Numbered from the stretch's first letter, positions 18,941 to 28,673 are shown. The stretch: 64,000 nt of DNA from Azospirillum halopraeferens DSM 3675 (GCF_000429625.1 NZ_AUCF01000001.1:1-64000); one strand, 5' to 3'. Numbers and translations: made by a program. Notes: generated by a model not told the origin, from the letters alone.

Positions 18941-20782
18941 ATGCACCCCTATCGCACCCACACCTGCGGCCAGCTTCGTGAAGAGGACGCCGGGCAGACC
19001 GTCCGCCTGTCCGGGTGGATCAACCGCAAGCGCGACCACGGGCAGCTTCTGTTCATCGACCTGCGCGACCACTACGGCATCACGCAGTGCGTGATCGACA
19101 ACTCCAGGGCCGATTTCGCGACGGCCGACCGGCTGCGGCTGGAGTCCGTGGTCACCGTCACGGGCAAGGTCGTGAAACGGTCGCCCGAGACGGTGAACGA
19201 CAAGATGGCCACCGGGCGGGTGGAGGTGCAGATCGGGGAGTTGACGGTCCAGAGCGAGGCCGAGACCCTGCCCATGCCGGTGAACCAGGAAGCCGACACG
19301 GGTGAAGAGGTGCGCCTGCGCTACCGCTTCCTCGACCTGCGCCGGGAGCGCATCCACGAGAACATCCTGCTGCGCTCGCGGGTCATCGCATCGGTGCGCC
19401 GACGCATGATCGACCAGGGGTTCACGGAGTTCCAGACACCGATTCTCACCGCCTCCTCGCCGGAGGGGGCCCGCGACTATCTGGTGCCCAGCCGCAACCA
19501 TCCCGGCAGGTTCTACGCGCTGCCGCAGGCGCCGCAGCAGTTCAAGCAGCTTCTGATGGTCGCCGGCTTCGACCGCTATTTCCAGATCGCCCCGTGCTTC
19601 CGCGATGAGGACGCGCGCGCCGACCGCAGCCCCGGCGAGTTCTACCAGCTCGATTTCGAGATGTCGTACGTCACCCAGGACGACGTTTTCGCCGCCATCG
19701 AGCCGGTGCTTTACGGCATCTTCGACGAATTCGGCGCCTTCCGCCGCGACACCGTCCCGGCTGTGGACAAGCCGCCGTTCCGCCGCATCCCCTTCGACGA
19801 GGCGATGCTGAAGTACGGCTCGGACAAGCCGGACCTGCGCAACCCGTTGGTGATCACCGACGTCACCGAGGTTTTCCGCCGCGACGACGTGGAGTTTCGC
19901 GCCTTCCGCGGGGTCATCGACAAGGGCGGTGTGGTCCGCGCCATCCGCGCGCCGAAGGTGTCGGACCGCCCGCGCAGCTTCTTCGACAAGCTCAACGACT
20001 GGGCGAAGGAGCAGGGTGCTCCCGGCCTCGGCTACATCATCTTCGAGGCGGCGGGCGGCAAGGGTCCCATCGCCAAGTTCGTGCCCGAGGCGGCGCAGGC
20101 CGCGCTGCGCAGCCTGGTCGGGCTGGAGGACGGCGACGCGGTCTTCTTCGTCTGCGATCAGCCGGCGGCGGCGGCCAAGCTGGCCGGTGCGGCGCGCACC
20201 AGGCTCGGCCAGGAGCTCGACCTGATCGAGACGAACGCCTTCCGCTTCTGCTGGATCGTCGATTTCCCGATGTACGAGTACGACGAGGACCTGAAGCAGG
20301 TCGTCTTCTCGCACAATCCCTTCTCCATGCCCCAGGGCGGCCTGCAGGCGCTGGAGACGATGGACCCGCTGGAGATCAAGGCCTATCAGTACGACATCGT
20401 CTGCAACGGCGTGGAGCTGTCGTCCGGCGCCATCCGGAACCATCTGCCGGAGGTGATGTACAAGGCGTTCGCCATCGCCGGCTACCCGCCGGAGGAGCTG
20501 GAGGCGCGCTTCGGCGGCATGCTCAGCGCGTTCAAGCTGGGCGCCCCGCCGCACGGCGGTTCGGCTCCCGGCATCGACCGCATCGTCATGCTGCTGGCCG
20601 ACGAGCCCAACATCCGCGAGGTCATCGCTTTCCCGCTGAACCAGCGTGCCGAGGACCTGCTGATGCAGGCTCCGGCCCCGGTCACGGTGGAGCGGCTGAA
20701 GGAACTCCACCTGAAGCTGGATCTGCCCAAGCCCAAGGCAGGGCCGGCGACGCCGGTCGACGGGCCGAAGATCACGAACTGA
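18941..20782 (+). CDS. aspS: Aspartyl-tRNA synthetase, probably non-discriminating
   Basis: A 613-residue class II synthetase of bacterial type, with an anticodon-binding OB fold ([10 protein letters not shown]), the catalytic core ([19 protein letters not shown], a GAD insertion at about 300-420) and motif 3 ([13 protein letters not shown]). At the position of E. coli Leu30 it has His, and at the position of Lys81 it has Glu. His at the first site and loss of Lys at the second mark enzymes that also charge tRNA-Asn, as in Pseudomonas aeruginosa. Such organisms need GatCAB to finish Asn-tRNA. That part is inference from alignment by eye. Confidence 0.96.
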   Translation: MHPYRTHTCGQLREEDAGQTVRLSGWINRKRDHGQLLFIDLRDHYGITQCVIDNSRADFATADRLRLESVVTVTGKVVKRSPETVNDKMATGRVEVQIGELTVQSEAETLPMPVNQEADTGEEVRLRYRFLDLRRERIHENILLRSRVIASVRRRMIDQGFTEFQTPILTASSPEGARDYLVPSRNHPGRFYALPQAPQQFKQLLMVAGFDRYFQIAPCFRDEDARADRSPGEFYQLDFEMSYVTQDDVFAAIEPVLYGIFDEFGAFRRDTVPAVDKPPFRRIPFDEAMLKYGSDKPDLRNPLVITDVTEVFRRDDVEFRAFRGVIDKGGVVRAIRAPKVSDRPRSFFDKLNDWAKEQGAPGLGYIIFEAAGGKGPIAKFVPEAAQAALRSLVGLEDGDAVFFVCDQPAAAAKLAGAARTRLGQELDLIETNAFRFCWIVDFPMYEYDEDLKQVVFSHNPFSMPQGGLQALETMDPLEIKAYQYDIVCNGVELSSGAIRNHLPEVMYKAFAIAGYPPEELEARFGGMLSAFKLGAPPHGGSAPGIDRIVMLLADEPNIREVIAFPLNQRAEDLLMQAPAPVTVERLKELHLKLDLPKPKAGPATPVDGPKITN

Positions 20783-20790
20783 CGGCGGCG

Positions 20791-20822
20791 CCCTGTCCCC
20801 GCACGGCCGTGCGGGGACAGGG
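20791..20822. terminator. Perfect palindrome, shared terminator of aspS and the convergent small gene
   Basis: A perfect 16-bp inverted repeat without spacer (20791-20806 with 20807-20822) starts 8 bases after aspS. It lies 8 bases from the end of the convergent 74-residue gene. Position and symmetry suggest a bidirectional terminator, though no T tract follows on either strand. Confidence 0.75.
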
Positions 20823-20830
20823 CGGCCGCT

Positions 20831-21055
20831 TCAGGCCGCGTGGGACGGCGCGGGGGAGTCGACCAGGCGGTAGAAGTTGCTGTCGGCGAGAACCAGGCAG
20901 CTCAGGGTCTTGGTTTCCCCCTGGTCCTCGGTGTTGACGATGCGGGCGTGGGGAATGCCGAACAGGCTCACCGTCGACATCACCCGCCAGGTGCGCCCGC
21001 TGGCGGCGCCGGCGACCTTGTAGACCTGACCAACGGAAACCTGCTTCCTGCTCAT
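20831..21055 (-). CDS. Small hypothetical protein
   Basis: A 74-residue protein with a basic N-terminus (MSRKQVSVGQVYKVAG) and alternating hydrophobic strands (RTWRVMSTVSLFGIPHARIV, TKTLSCLVLAD), suggesting a small beta-rich fold. GAGGTCCGGG precedes the ATG. It has no signal peptide and no recognised family. Its convergent position next to aspS with a shared terminator supports it as a real gene. Confidence 0.6.
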   Translation of the reverse strand: MSRKQVSVGQVYKVAGAASGRTWRVMSTVSLFGIPHARIVNTEDQGETKTLSCLVLADSNFYRLVDSPAPSHAA

Positions 21056-21254
21056 CCCGGACCTCTCATTGCATCGGACGGTGCACCGGCGCCGACTGTA
21101 CGGCTGCGGATACTGTGTGGCGCAGATCTGTTAAATTTTATTGACTAAGGTGGTATCGGCCACCTCGTCCGGAATCGTTCTTCCGGCGGCTCCCCGTCTC
21201 TGGTTCAATGCGGTCGTGGCGTGGACGCCGTGCGTTACGGGGTGGGGGAGATCC

Positions 21255-22310
21255 ATGGACTTCGGTGCCATTTCGCTGCCGGTCCTGGCGCTATCCGCGC
21301 TGTTGGGTTACGCCGTGTTCTTCGATCCGAGTCCGATCGCGTTCCATGACGTGCACGTTCCGCCGTCGCTGAGCTATCAGGGCTTCACCCCGGCCGTGTT
21401 CACCTCGCACCTGGCTGATGAGGTGCGCTCGATCAACCGGCGGGCGCGCACGGTGAAGCAGGTGCGGGAATTCCATCTGGCGGACGGCGAATCGGCCATC
21501 GATTCGATCACCGGCCATTTCGACTTTCTCGGCCCGGTGCGGGCGACGCAGGAGATGCTGGGACTCGTTCAGTTCCGCATCGACGGCGACGTGACGCGCA
21601 GCGGCGACGAGTATCTCCTGTCCATCCGCGGGCTGGACTACCACCGCAAGCGGGCGCTGGAGACGTCGGTCAAGGGAGCCGACCCCAAGGCGCTGATCCG
21701 CAGCGCCGCCATCGACATCGCACGCTTCGTGGACCCCTATGTGGTGGCGTCCTACTACTACGAAACGGCCCGGGATGCCGGCAGCACCGACTTCACCGAC
21801 ACGCTGCGCGAACTGCGCAACTGTGAAGCGACGATGCCGCGGGACGAATTGCACTGGGTGCACAACCTGCGCGGGCTCGTCCATTTTCACAGCGGCCGGC
21901 CGGACGCGGCCATCGCCAGCTACCGCCGCGCGCTGGCCTTGCAGCCCGACTTCACCCTGGCGGTCTACAACTGGGGCAACGCGCTGGTCGCCAAGGGTGC
22001 GCACGAGGAGGCGATCGACCGCTTCCGCGAGGTGGTTGAGGCCGACCCGAAGGGGGTGCGGGCCGCCCGGGCCTTCACCCAATGGGCGGTCGCGCTGATC
22101 GCGCTGAAGCGTGACGGCGATGCCGCGGCGATGCTGGAGCGCGCGCGCGACGCCGACGAATCGTATGCCGACCTGTACAACGTCTGGGGCCTGCTGCTGC
22201 GCAGCCAGGGACGCATCGCCGAGGCGGCGGAGATGTTCGACCGCGCCGTCGGATTGCTGCCCGGGCGGGCCGACTTCCAGGCCAACCTGCAGTCGGTGGC
22301 CATCAACTGA
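21255..22310 (+). CDS. Membrane-anchored TPR-repeat protein
   Basis: A 351-residue protein. A hydrophobic N-terminal segment (ISLPVLALSALLGYAVFF) acts as an anchor or uncleaved signal. A middle domain of about 170 residues is unassigned, and at least three TPR-like repeats fill the C-terminus (GLVHFHSGRPDAAIASYRRA, GNALVAKGAHEEAIDRFREV, GLLLRSQGRIAEAAEMFDRA). TPR arrays bind partner proteins. GGGGGAG lies 5 nt before the ATG at 21255; an earlier in-frame start at 21141 has no ribosome site. It is convergent with eipB. Confidence 0.75.
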   Translation: MDFGAISLPVLALSALLGYAVFFDPSPIAFHDVHVPPSLSYQGFTPAVFTSHLADEVRSINRRARTVKQVREFHLADGESAIDSITGHFDFLGPVRATQEMLGLVQFRIDGDVTRSGDEYLLSIRGLDYHRKRALETSVKGADPKALIRSAAIDIARFVDPYVVASYYYETARDAGSTDFTDTLRELRNCEATMPRDELHWVHNLRGLVHFHSGRPDAAIASYRRALALQPDFTLAVYNWGNALVAKGAHEEAIDRFREVVEADPKGVRAARAFTQWAVALIALKRDGDAAAMLERARDADESYADLYNVWGLLLRSQGRIAEAAEMFDRAVGLLPGRADFQANLQSVAIN

Positions 22311-22329
22311 ACGGCCGACCGGAAAGCCG

Positions 22330-23187
22330 TCAGCAGCCGGAGCGGGGCAGGGCCTCCAGCCGGTCGAGGATGGCGTTGACGGTGAAGTCGCCATAGTCGA
22401 TCTCAAGGGACTCGGCGACACCGTTCTGCAGCAGGCGGATGCTCATCTCGTATTCCGGCTGCGGCGAATCGGTCCCGTCCGGGAAGAAGGCCAGGCGCAC
22501 CGGCCACCCCGTCTGACCCGCCAGTGCACCGCCGGCTGCGGTGGCCGAGGCCGGAACGGGCCGGCCGATCACCGCGCTGATCTCCGTCGGCCCGTCCACG
22601 TCAGCGCCGTCGAACACCGGGCGGTTGAGAAACGATTCGCCGGACCGGGCGCGCTCGAGGAGGGTGATGGTGTGGGCCGTGGGGAACATGGTGCCGGCGG
22701 GCAGCTCCATCTCCAGCTCGTCCGGTTCCGCGAACTCCGCCGTTCCCCCGCCGCCGGAGGCGTCGAGGCGGGCGGAGCCGCGGACGTCCTCGTCCGGCTC
22801 ACCGTTGACCAGCTTGCGAACGTTGAAGCGGTAGCGCAGGCCGTCCTTGGTTTCCCAGGTGGAGTAGGTGGTGGTCATCGTCATCTCCTCGCCCTCGGAG
22901 TAGACGAAGCGCAGCATGAAGCGCTGCTGGGTCGTCCAGCCCTCGCAGGCGTCGGCCCATTCAAACGACATCAGGCCGCTGACATTGGCAACCTTGCTGC
23001 TGCTGCGCGCCTTGCCGAGCGACATGGTGTAGAGCGCGCGATGGGGCAGGATCTCCGCGCCGGCAAAGGCAGTGCCGGCTCCGAGTCCGGCTCCGGCCGT
23101 GAGCGCGAGCGCGGCGATCGCACCACCGGCGATCAGGCGTGCGGCGAAGCGGGGGGCGGAGCGGCGGTTCGTCGGGATGGCGTCCAC
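22330..23187 (-). CDS. eipB: Cell envelope integrity protein EipB (DUF1849)
   Basis: A 285-residue exported protein of the DUF1849 family, whose Brucella member EipB maintains envelope integrity in the periplasm. The N-terminus has a long signal region (about residues 16-43, ending AFAGAE). Two cysteines, Cys81 (DACEGW) and the C-terminal Cys285, match the pair that forms a conserved disulfide in EipB. The start is GTG at 23187. It is the first gene on its strand here and divergent from the dehydrogenase gene. Confidence 0.85.
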   Translation of the reverse strand: MDAIPTNRRSAPRFAARLIAGGAIAALALTAGAGLGAGTAFAGAEILPHRALYTMSLGKARSSSKVANVSGLMSFEWADACEGWTTQQRFMLRFVYSEGEEMTMTTTYSTWETKDGLRYRFNVRKLVNGEPDEDVRGSARLDASGGGGTAEFAEPDELEMELPAGTMFPTAHTITLLERARSGESFLNRPVFDGADVDGPTEISAVIGRPVPASATAAGGALAGQTGWPVRLAFFPDGTDSPQPEYEMSIRLLQNGVAESLEIDYGDFTVNAILDRLEALPRSGC

Positions 23188-23286
23188 GGTCTGTGCGGCC
23201 TATCAATCAAAGAAGGGTCCGCAGGATAATGGTCGCTTTCGCGGCGGACCGAAAGGTCCGGCGATCGCATTTCAGGGAGGAGCGGA

Positions 23287-24267
23287 ATGGGCGGGGAAGC
23301 GGAAAGGGCGAAGCCGGTGCTGTTCGTGACGCGGCGGCTGCCGGATGCGGTGGAGGCGCGCGCACGGCGCGACTACGATGCGCGCCTCAACGCGGATGAC
23401 GAGCCCCTGACGCCCGATCGCCTGCGCACCGGTGCGGCCGGTGCCGACGCCGTCCTGTGTTGCCCGGCCGACCGCATGGATGCGGCGGCCATTGCCTTGC
23501 TGCCGGAACGGGTGGGCATCCTGGCCACCTTCTCGGTCGGCATCGACCACATCGACATGGCCGCCGCGCACGCCCGCGGCCTGTGCGTGACCAACACGCC
23601 GGACGTGCTGACGGACGCCACCGCCGATGTGGCGATGCTGCTGATCCTGGCAGCGGCGCGGCGGGCGTCGGAAGGGGAGCGGTTGTTGCGCCGCGGCGCC
23701 TGGACCGGCTGGGCACCCACCCAACTCACCGGCACCCACATCGGCGGCAAGCGGCTGGCAATCGTCGGCATGGGACGAATCGGCCGGGCGGTGGCACGCC
23801 GCGCCGTGGCGTTCGGGATGAGCGTGCACTACACCGGCCGGCACCGGCTGCCTCCGGAGCTGGAAATGGGGGCGATCTACCACCCGGATCCGGAAACCCT
23901 CCCCGCGGTCGCCGACGTGCTGTCGTTCCACTGCCCGGCGACACCGCAGACGCACCGATGGCTCAACGCCGCGCGCATCGACCGGCTGCCACCGGGGGCC
24001 ATCGTGGTCAACACCGCGCGGGGGGCGGTAGTCGACGACGCGGCGCTGATCGCCGCGCTGCGCAGCGGACGCATCGCCGCCGCCGGGCTCGATGTGTACA
24101 CGAACGAGCCGCACCTGGATCCCGGCTATCTCACCCTGGAGAACGCCGTGCTGCTGCCCCATCTGGGCAGCGCCACCGTCGAGACGCGCAACGCCATGGG
24201 ATTCCGCGCACTCGACAATCTGGATGCGTTCTTTGCCGGCCGGCCGGTTCCCCATCGAATTGGCTAA
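23287..24267 (+). CDS. D-2-hydroxyacid dehydrogenase (glyoxylate/hydroxypyruvate reductase type)
   Basis: A 326-residue NAD(P)-dependent enzyme. It has the Rossmann motif GMGRIGRAVARR (GxGxxG), the conserved catalytic arginine in VVNTARGAVVDDAAL, the glutamate in GLDVYTNEPHLD, and the histidine in LLPHLGSATVETRNAMG. This plan fits glyoxylate or hydroxypyruvate reductases of the GhrB group. The substrate cannot be fixed from sequence. AGGGAGGAG precedes the ATG. Confidence 0.9.
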   Translation: MGGEAERAKPVLFVTRRLPDAVEARARRDYDARLNADDEPLTPDRLRTGAAGADAVLCCPADRMDAAAIALLPERVGILATFSVGIDHIDMAAAHARGLCVTNTPDVLTDATADVAMLLILAAARRASEGERLLRRGAWTGWAPTQLTGTHIGGKRLAIVGMGRIGRAVARRAVAFGMSVHYTGRHRLPPELEMGAIYHPDPETLPAVADVLSFHCPATPQTHRWLNAARIDRLPPGAIVVNTARGAVVDDAALIAALRSGRIAAAGLDVYTNEPHLDPGYLTLENAVLLPHLGSATVETRNAMGFRALDNLDAFFAGRPVPHRIG

Positions 24268-24445
24268 AATGTGACGGAATTTCCTACCGGGCAGGGGCGG
24301 CGGGCAATTCCTGCCGGGGGTAGGGCAGGGCCGGCGGTTTCTGCCGGGCGGCAAAGCCGCGGAAATCCGCCGCGGCAGGGTTGGCATGGCAATTGCTTTG
24401 TCTGGGCAGACAGTGCTTCCGCCAGGTCCTTCCAGGAGCCGAGCC

Positions 24446-25111
24446 ATGAACGCCTTCGCCACCGGCCACACCCTCCGCGACACCGCCCCCCTTGCCGGCG
24501 ACGCCGCCGGCTGGTCCTGCGTGAGCGGGGGCGGTGACGACTGGATGCTGCAGAACGCGCTGTCGCGGCTGGCGGAGGCACAGGAGATGATCTCCCGTCA
24601 GCAGGAGCGCATCGCCTATCTGGAAAGCCTCACCATGACGGACGAGCTGACCGGTCTGCTCAACCGCCGTGGCTTCTACAGTCATCTGCGGCGTGAACTG
24701 GCGGCGGCGCGGCGCAACGCCACGGCGGGCGGCGTGCTGGTGATGATCGACCTGGACGGCTTCAAGGCGATCAACGACACCCATGGCCACGGCGCCGGCG
24801 ATGCCTATCTGCGCCAGGTGGCGCGCCTGCTCCAGTCGCTTGTCCGGGCGGAGGATGTGGTGGCGCGGCCCGGCGGCGACGAATTCATGATCCTGCTGAC
24901 CAACACCGACCCCGGTACGGGTGCCGCGCGCGCCCTGCAGCTTGCCGAGGCCGCGCAATCCCGGACGGTGGAATGGAACGGGCGGACGCTGCCCCTGCGC
25001 TTTTCGGTCGGCGTCCATCCCTACACCGCCGAAGACCGCGAGGAGGATGTCGTCCGCCACGCCGACGTGAAGATGTACCGCAACAAGGGGTGTCGGCGCC
25101 GGGCGGCGTGA
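24446..25111 (+). CDS. Diguanylate cyclase (GGDEF)
   Basis: A 221-residue cytoplasmic enzyme that makes cyclic-di-GMP from two GTP. A short N-terminal region and coiled coil (LQNALSRLAEAQEMISRQQE) lead into a complete GGDEF domain with TDELTGLLNRRGF, DLDGFKAINDTHGHGAGD and PGGDEF. An inhibitory I-site RxxD (RAED) stands five residues before the GGDEF motif, so feedback inhibition is expected. No sensor domain is recognisable. AGGAG precedes the ATG at 24446. Confidence 0.92.
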   Translation: MNAFATGHTLRDTAPLAGDAAGWSCVSGGGDDWMLQNALSRLAEAQEMISRQQERIAYLESLTMTDELTGLLNRRGFYSHLRRELAAARRNATAGGVLVMIDLDGFKAINDTHGHGAGDAYLRQVARLLQSLVRAEDVVARPGGDEFMILLTNTDPGTGAARALQLAEAAQSRTVEWNGRTLPLRFSVGVHPYTAEDREEDVVRHADVKMYRNKGCRRRAA

Positions 25112-25208
25112 CCGGTGGCGTCCCCCCGGGGGAGGGGGCGGATCGCGGGAATAGGGGATCACCCCGGCAGGGGCGCTGCAACGCCGTACCGAACCCGGCA
25201 AAGGCAAT

Positions 25209-25240
25209 GGCCCCGATCAGGACTTGGTCTGGTCGGGGCC
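25209..25240 (+). terminator. Intrinsic terminator after the diguanylate cyclase gene
   Basis: A 12-bp stem (25209-25220 with 25229-25240, one G-T wobble) with an 8-nt loop is followed by the T-rich GGTTTGTTTCC. It lies between the convergent diguanylate cyclase and ribbon-helix-helix genes. Confidence 0.7.
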
Positions 25241-25266
25241 GCGCGGTTTGTTTCCCCGCCCGTGCC

Positions 25267-25653
25267 TCAGCGGTGTTCCAGGGCCCCGGCGATCGGATTC
25301 AAGCCGTCGAACGGGGTGCTCACGAAAGGGTCGCCGCACCCGTGACCGGCCCGGATATGTCCCTTGTCGGTTGCCGCCTGGCGGTAGTAACCGACAACGA
25401 ACACACGCAGTGCGTTGGCAAGGGACACCGGCGGGCGGCGCCGGGCGTGCTTGTCCAATCGCTCCTTAAGCTCTGTGCACAAATCTTCAACGCTGCGTCC
25501 TTCACGCCGGCTGATCTCGTCGAGCGCCTCCCAGTAGGAAGGTTCAAGACGGACAACCTGCGCTGTACCGCCGATCTGCACGGTTCGGGTTGCCAACGGG
25601 CTCACGCCCTGTGGATTGGCGACCGCACGCTCCTGCGCGTTCTGCTCAACCAT
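25267..25653 (-). CDS. Ribbon-helix-helix protein (paralogue 1)
   Basis: A 128-residue protein with a ribbon-helix-helix domain of the RHH_4 type: RTVQIGGTAQVVRLEPSYW, then ISRREGRSVEDLCTEL, then LANALRVFVVGYYR. The strand-helix-helix unit binds DNA as a dimer in relatives. It is clearly paralogous to the protein encoded at 29086-29457, and the two stand at the two sides of the YcaO/TfuA locus. The C-terminal 40 residues are not part of the domain. Confidence 0.78.
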   Translation of the reverse strand: MVEQNAQERAVANPQGVSPLATRTVQIGGTAQVVRLEPSYWEALDEISRREGRSVEDLCTELKERLDKHARRRPPVSLANALRVFVVGYYRQAATDKGHIRAGHGCGDPFVSTPFDGLNPIAGALEHR

Positions 25654-25786
25654 CGATCTCTTCGCCCCTGGCCATCAATGTGTGGTTTGCAACCCCCTTG
25701 CCCGGCTATCACTATAGCCTGATTGCACCGGCGGTGGGGAACAAAACTTTATTTGATGATGGCTTTTGATTGAGTGAGAGGGCTTG

Positions 25787-26515
25787 TCAACTGTGCGGCG
25801 CATCCTCGGCTATGTCGCGCAGAATGGAAAGGTCGGTGATGATGATGAAACCTTTCGCATAGGCGATAGCTTTTGACGTCTTGAGTGCTTTCAAACTTTT
25901 GTTCACCATCTCGCGGGTTACGCCGAGCATATTGGCGAGACCCTCCTGGGAGATCGGTTCGGTGATGCGCAGCCCGCCGGCCGGCAAAGGCTGCCCGTAG
26001 GCGTCGGCGAGGAGGAGGAGCCTTTTGGCCAGGCGGCGGGGCACGTCGAGGAAGATGGCGTCCTCGATGTTCTCGCTGACCCAGCGCAGCCGTTCGCACA
26101 ACACCTGCATCATGCGGATCGCCAGGCGGGGATGACGTTCCAGGAAGGGAAGGAAGTCGGCACGGTCAATGCGGAACAGCTCCGACGGGCGCAGCGCAAT
26201 GGCGCCGGCCGTGCGCTCGCGCCCGTCGATGATGGCAATCTCGCCCAGCACGTCTCCGGCATCCAGGATGTTGAGCATCATGGTTTTGCCGTCGGGCGAC
26301 GAGGTGTGGATGCCGATCTGCCCCTTCAGGATGGCGAAGAGGCAGTCACCCGGCTCGCCCTTGGCGAAGACGGGGGCCTGGTTGTCGAACCGCTGCATGC
26401 GGCCCAGCCCCAGGAGTTCGTCCATCTCCGCATCCGTAAGCTCGCCGAGCAGGCGGTTGCGCCGCAGCACGGCCACCGCGGCTGCCGGTCCGGATGGCCG
26501 TTGCCGTTCCTGCAC
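25787..26515 (-). CDS. Crp/Fnr-family transcriptional regulator
   Basis: A 242-residue regulator with an N-terminal cyclic-nucleotide-type domain and a C-terminal Crp helix-turn-helix (ISQEGLANMLGVTREMVNKSL). The phosphate-binding cassette reads GEIAIIDGRERTAGAIA and keeps the Glu, Arg and Ser/Thr positions that bind cAMP in CRP, so a nucleotide ligand is possible. No cysteines of an FNR cluster are present. The start is uncertain: GTG at 26515 has GGGAG 9 nt upstream, and there is no ATG nearby. It follows tfuA on the same strand by about 125 bases. Confidence 0.85.
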   Translation of the reverse strand: MQERQRPSGPAAAVAVLRRNRLLGELTDAEMDELLGLGRMQRFDNQAPVFAKGEPGDCLFAILKGQIGIHTSSPDGKTMMLNILDAGDVLGEIAIIDGRERTAGAIALRPSELFRIDRADFLPFLERHPRLAIRMMQVLCERLRWVSENIEDAIFLDVPRRLAKRLLLLADAYGQPLPAGGLRITEPISQEGLANMLGVTREMVNKSLKALKTSKAIAYAKGFIIITDLSILRDIAEDAPHS

Positions 26516-26639
26516 GCGCACCGTCTCCCTGCCGCTGCCCGTCGGACTGCCATTGTAATCGATGGCCGCCACGAGGGGGAGGAAATGCCGATGTATACGG
26601 ACGATTGCCGGCCGGCGGGGGGCCCGCGGCGGCACGCCG

Positions 26640-27374
26640 TCAGGCGGCCAGCGCCTCCACGACGGCCCGCTCCCACAGCACGGTGCGTTCGAAGTGGAAG
26701 CGGGCGGGCGGACGCTGTGCGGGCTGGTTGGCATGGCGCATCATTCGCAGCATCGCGCGCGCGTCGTCGCGCTTCTGGTCGAACCGGCCCGCGGGCAGCC
26801 ATGCCCTGAAGCGGGCCAGCTCGGCCGCGTCCAGGTGCAGGTCGCCGGCCAGGCGCAGCAGGTGGCCATAGCTGCGCCTGGGATAGGGCAGGTCCTTGGC
26901 GATGTCCTCCAGCGCCCGCGCCGTTCCCGGCGGCAGCACGGCCGCCGCGGCGGCGTCGGCCAGTGTGCGGCGGATGTTGACCATGGCCTCGGACAGGATG
27001 GGGTATCCCAGTTCCGCGGGACCATGGGTTACGGCCACCTCGTCATCGTCCTCCAGGCGCCCGTCGCGAAAGGCTTCGAAGATGGCCCCGACTCCGATCA
27101 TGCCGAAGGGATGCAGTTCCGCGGCGCGCAGGGCCCCCATGCTGGCGGCCCCGTACACCGCCACGCCCCGCTCCAGGGCGAACAGGATCTCCTTGTGCCA
27201 CACCGCGGGAACGCATTCGAAATAGCCGTCGACGATGCCGATGGCGGCCGGCGTCTCCCGGCGGCACAGGCGGATCACGTCGCCCTGGGCCACCGGCGGC
27301 AGGAACGTGGCGTTCAGCAGACGCGCCGCCTCGTCACGCGGGATCGACGGGCCGATGAAGACGAAGGTGCTCAT
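26640..27374 (-). CDS. tfuA: TfuA-like protein, YcaO partner in thioamidation
   Basis: A 244-residue TfuA-family protein (FVFIGPSIPRDEA near the start; YGAASMGALRAAEL and GMIGVGAIFEAFRDG in the core). TfuA is named from trifolitoxin synthesis. With YcaO it converts a backbone amide to a thioamide in methanogen McrA and in thioamidated peptides, probably by delivering sulfide. Its ATG overlaps the ycaO stop (ATGA), so the two are translated together. It is the third gene after the small peptide gene. Confidence 0.9.
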   Translation of the reverse strand: MSTFVFIGPSIPRDEAARLLNATFLPPVAQGDVIRLCRRETPAAIGIVDGYFECVPAVWHKEILFALERGVAVYGAASMGALRAAELHPFGMIGVGAIFEAFRDGRLEDDDEVAVTHGPAELGYPILSEAMVNIRRTLADAAAAAVLPPGTARALEDIAKDLPYPRRSYGHLLRLAGDLHLDAAELARFRAWLPAGRFDQKRDDARAMLRMMRHANQPAQRPPARFHFERTVLWERAVVEALAA

Positions 27375-28639
27375 GCATGTCCCTCTGCAGGGTGCTCCGG
27401 GATGGCCCGGCCGCGGTCGCCGAGCAGGTACTCGGGTGAATCGGCGATGCCTTCCAGGCCGGGGATGACCACCCGGACCACGGGAATGCCGAACTCCGGC
27501 TTGGTGAGGTCGACCGCCACCACCTCGTCGATGCCGGCCCGGCGCAGTCGGGCGAGCTGGTCCCGCAGGTCTTCCTCGACCGTGCGCCCCGGGGCCGTCG
27601 GGCAGAGCGCGAAATCACGCCCGCCACCGCCGCCGCGGATGCGCCGCTGCCAGCGGGCGACGGCGGCGGGGTCGAGGTGGCGCAGGTACTCGCCGCGGGG
27701 CATGTCGTCGCGGGCACCCGAAATGAAGGTGAGGCGGCTTTGCGCCGCTTCGGTCAGGGCGCGCGCCAGGGCGACCTCGCGGGCACAATGGCATCCCATG
27801 CCCGACGCGGGCCGGACGGAGTGCCGGGGCAGATCCTCGCGCGGCACGATGCGGCACAGGAAGGCGGGCAAGCCGATGTCGCTGGTCAGTTCCCACACCG
27901 CCGCGTCGACGCCGGCGTCCTCGAAGCGCTGCAGCATCGACCGGCACAGGGGATCGCCGACCGTTGACAGGTCGATGCGCGTGTCCTCCTGCTCCGCAGC
28001 GCTGCGCAGGTGCCAGAGGGTGGCGGCATCACGCTCCACCAGTTCTCCGATGGCGTGAACGATCGCCTCCAGCGGGTGGTTGCCCGATGCCAGGCCGTTG
28101 GACCCGGCGATGAAGGCACCGCTGCCGGGGGGCATGGGAACGGTAAAATTCAGATGCACCGTCTCGAAGGGGACCCACATGGGGGTGCCGCTCATCAGTT
28201 CCATGCCTTCGATCCACAGGATCGGCGTATGGGGAGAGAAGGTGCCGTCGGCCCGGTGGGGGAGGCGTGTCACGTCCGCCACCCGGTGAGTCCAGCGCAG
28301 GTCCTCGTAGCTGGCGAACTTGACGGGATGCGCGATGCGTTCGGCGTGATAGGTCTCGATGGATTCCATCACCCCCGACGCCCTGGCAGCGGCAAGCGTG
28401 ACGCCCTTGCCCTGGGACACCGAAACGGAGCGCGCGTTCGGCCGGGTGACCATCACCACGGGTATGCCGATGGTGTCGAGGCCGGTCACGTTGGCCACGC
28501 GCGTGATGCCCATGACGGGCAGGAACGGGGTCACGCGGGCCAGGGTGGTTTCGGGCGGAACGATGCGATGGGTTCCGGCCGTGTGGACCTTGCGGGTCTC
28601 GCCCGCCGGCATCCTCGGGAATATCTCGTCGAACGGCAT
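27371..28639 (-). CDS. ycaO: YcaO-family ATP-dependent peptide cyclodehydratase/thioamide synthetase
   Basis: A 422-residue YcaO enzyme that activates a peptide amide with ATP. Three ATP/Mg blocks are complete: SQGKGVTLAAARASGVMESI with Glu92 and Glu95, NGLASGNHPLEA followed by GELVERDA, and ALTEAAQSR with Glu297. The C-terminus (RAIPEHPAEGHA) lacks the PxPxP tail typical of azoline-forming YcaO proteins. Together with the overlapping tfuA and the lack of a dehydrogenase gene, this favours thioamidation. The likely substrate is the small peptide encoded just upstream. No separate leader-binding (RRE/E1-like) gene is visible. Confidence 0.92.
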   Translation of the reverse strand: MPFDEIFPRMPAGETRKVHTAGTHRIVPPETTLARVTPFLPVMGITRVANVTGLDTIGIPVVMVTRPNARSVSVSQGKGVTLAAARASGVMESIETYHAERIAHPVKFASYEDLRWTHRVADVTRLPHRADGTFSPHTPILWIEGMELMSGTPMWVPFETVHLNFTVPMPPGSGAFIAGSNGLASGNHPLEAIVHAIGELVERDAATLWHLRSAAEQEDTRIDLSTVGDPLCRSMLQRFEDAGVDAAVWELTSDIGLPAFLCRIVPREDLPRHSVRPASGMGCHCAREVALARALTEAAQSRLTFISGARDDMPRGEYLRHLDPAAVARWQRRIRGGGGGRDFALCPTAPGRTVEEDLRDQLARLRRAGIDEVVAVDLTKPEFGIPVVRVVIPGLEGIADSPEYLLGDRGRAIPEHPAEGHA

Positions 28640-28673
28640 CGCGGCTCACTCGTCCGGGGGCGGGGTGAGGGCG

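Noticed and set aside
18752-20710. In-frame upstream extension of ribonuclease D through the whole aspS region
   Set aside because: The conserved RNase D N-terminus begins at the ATG at 18751; the rest is the antisense of aspS.
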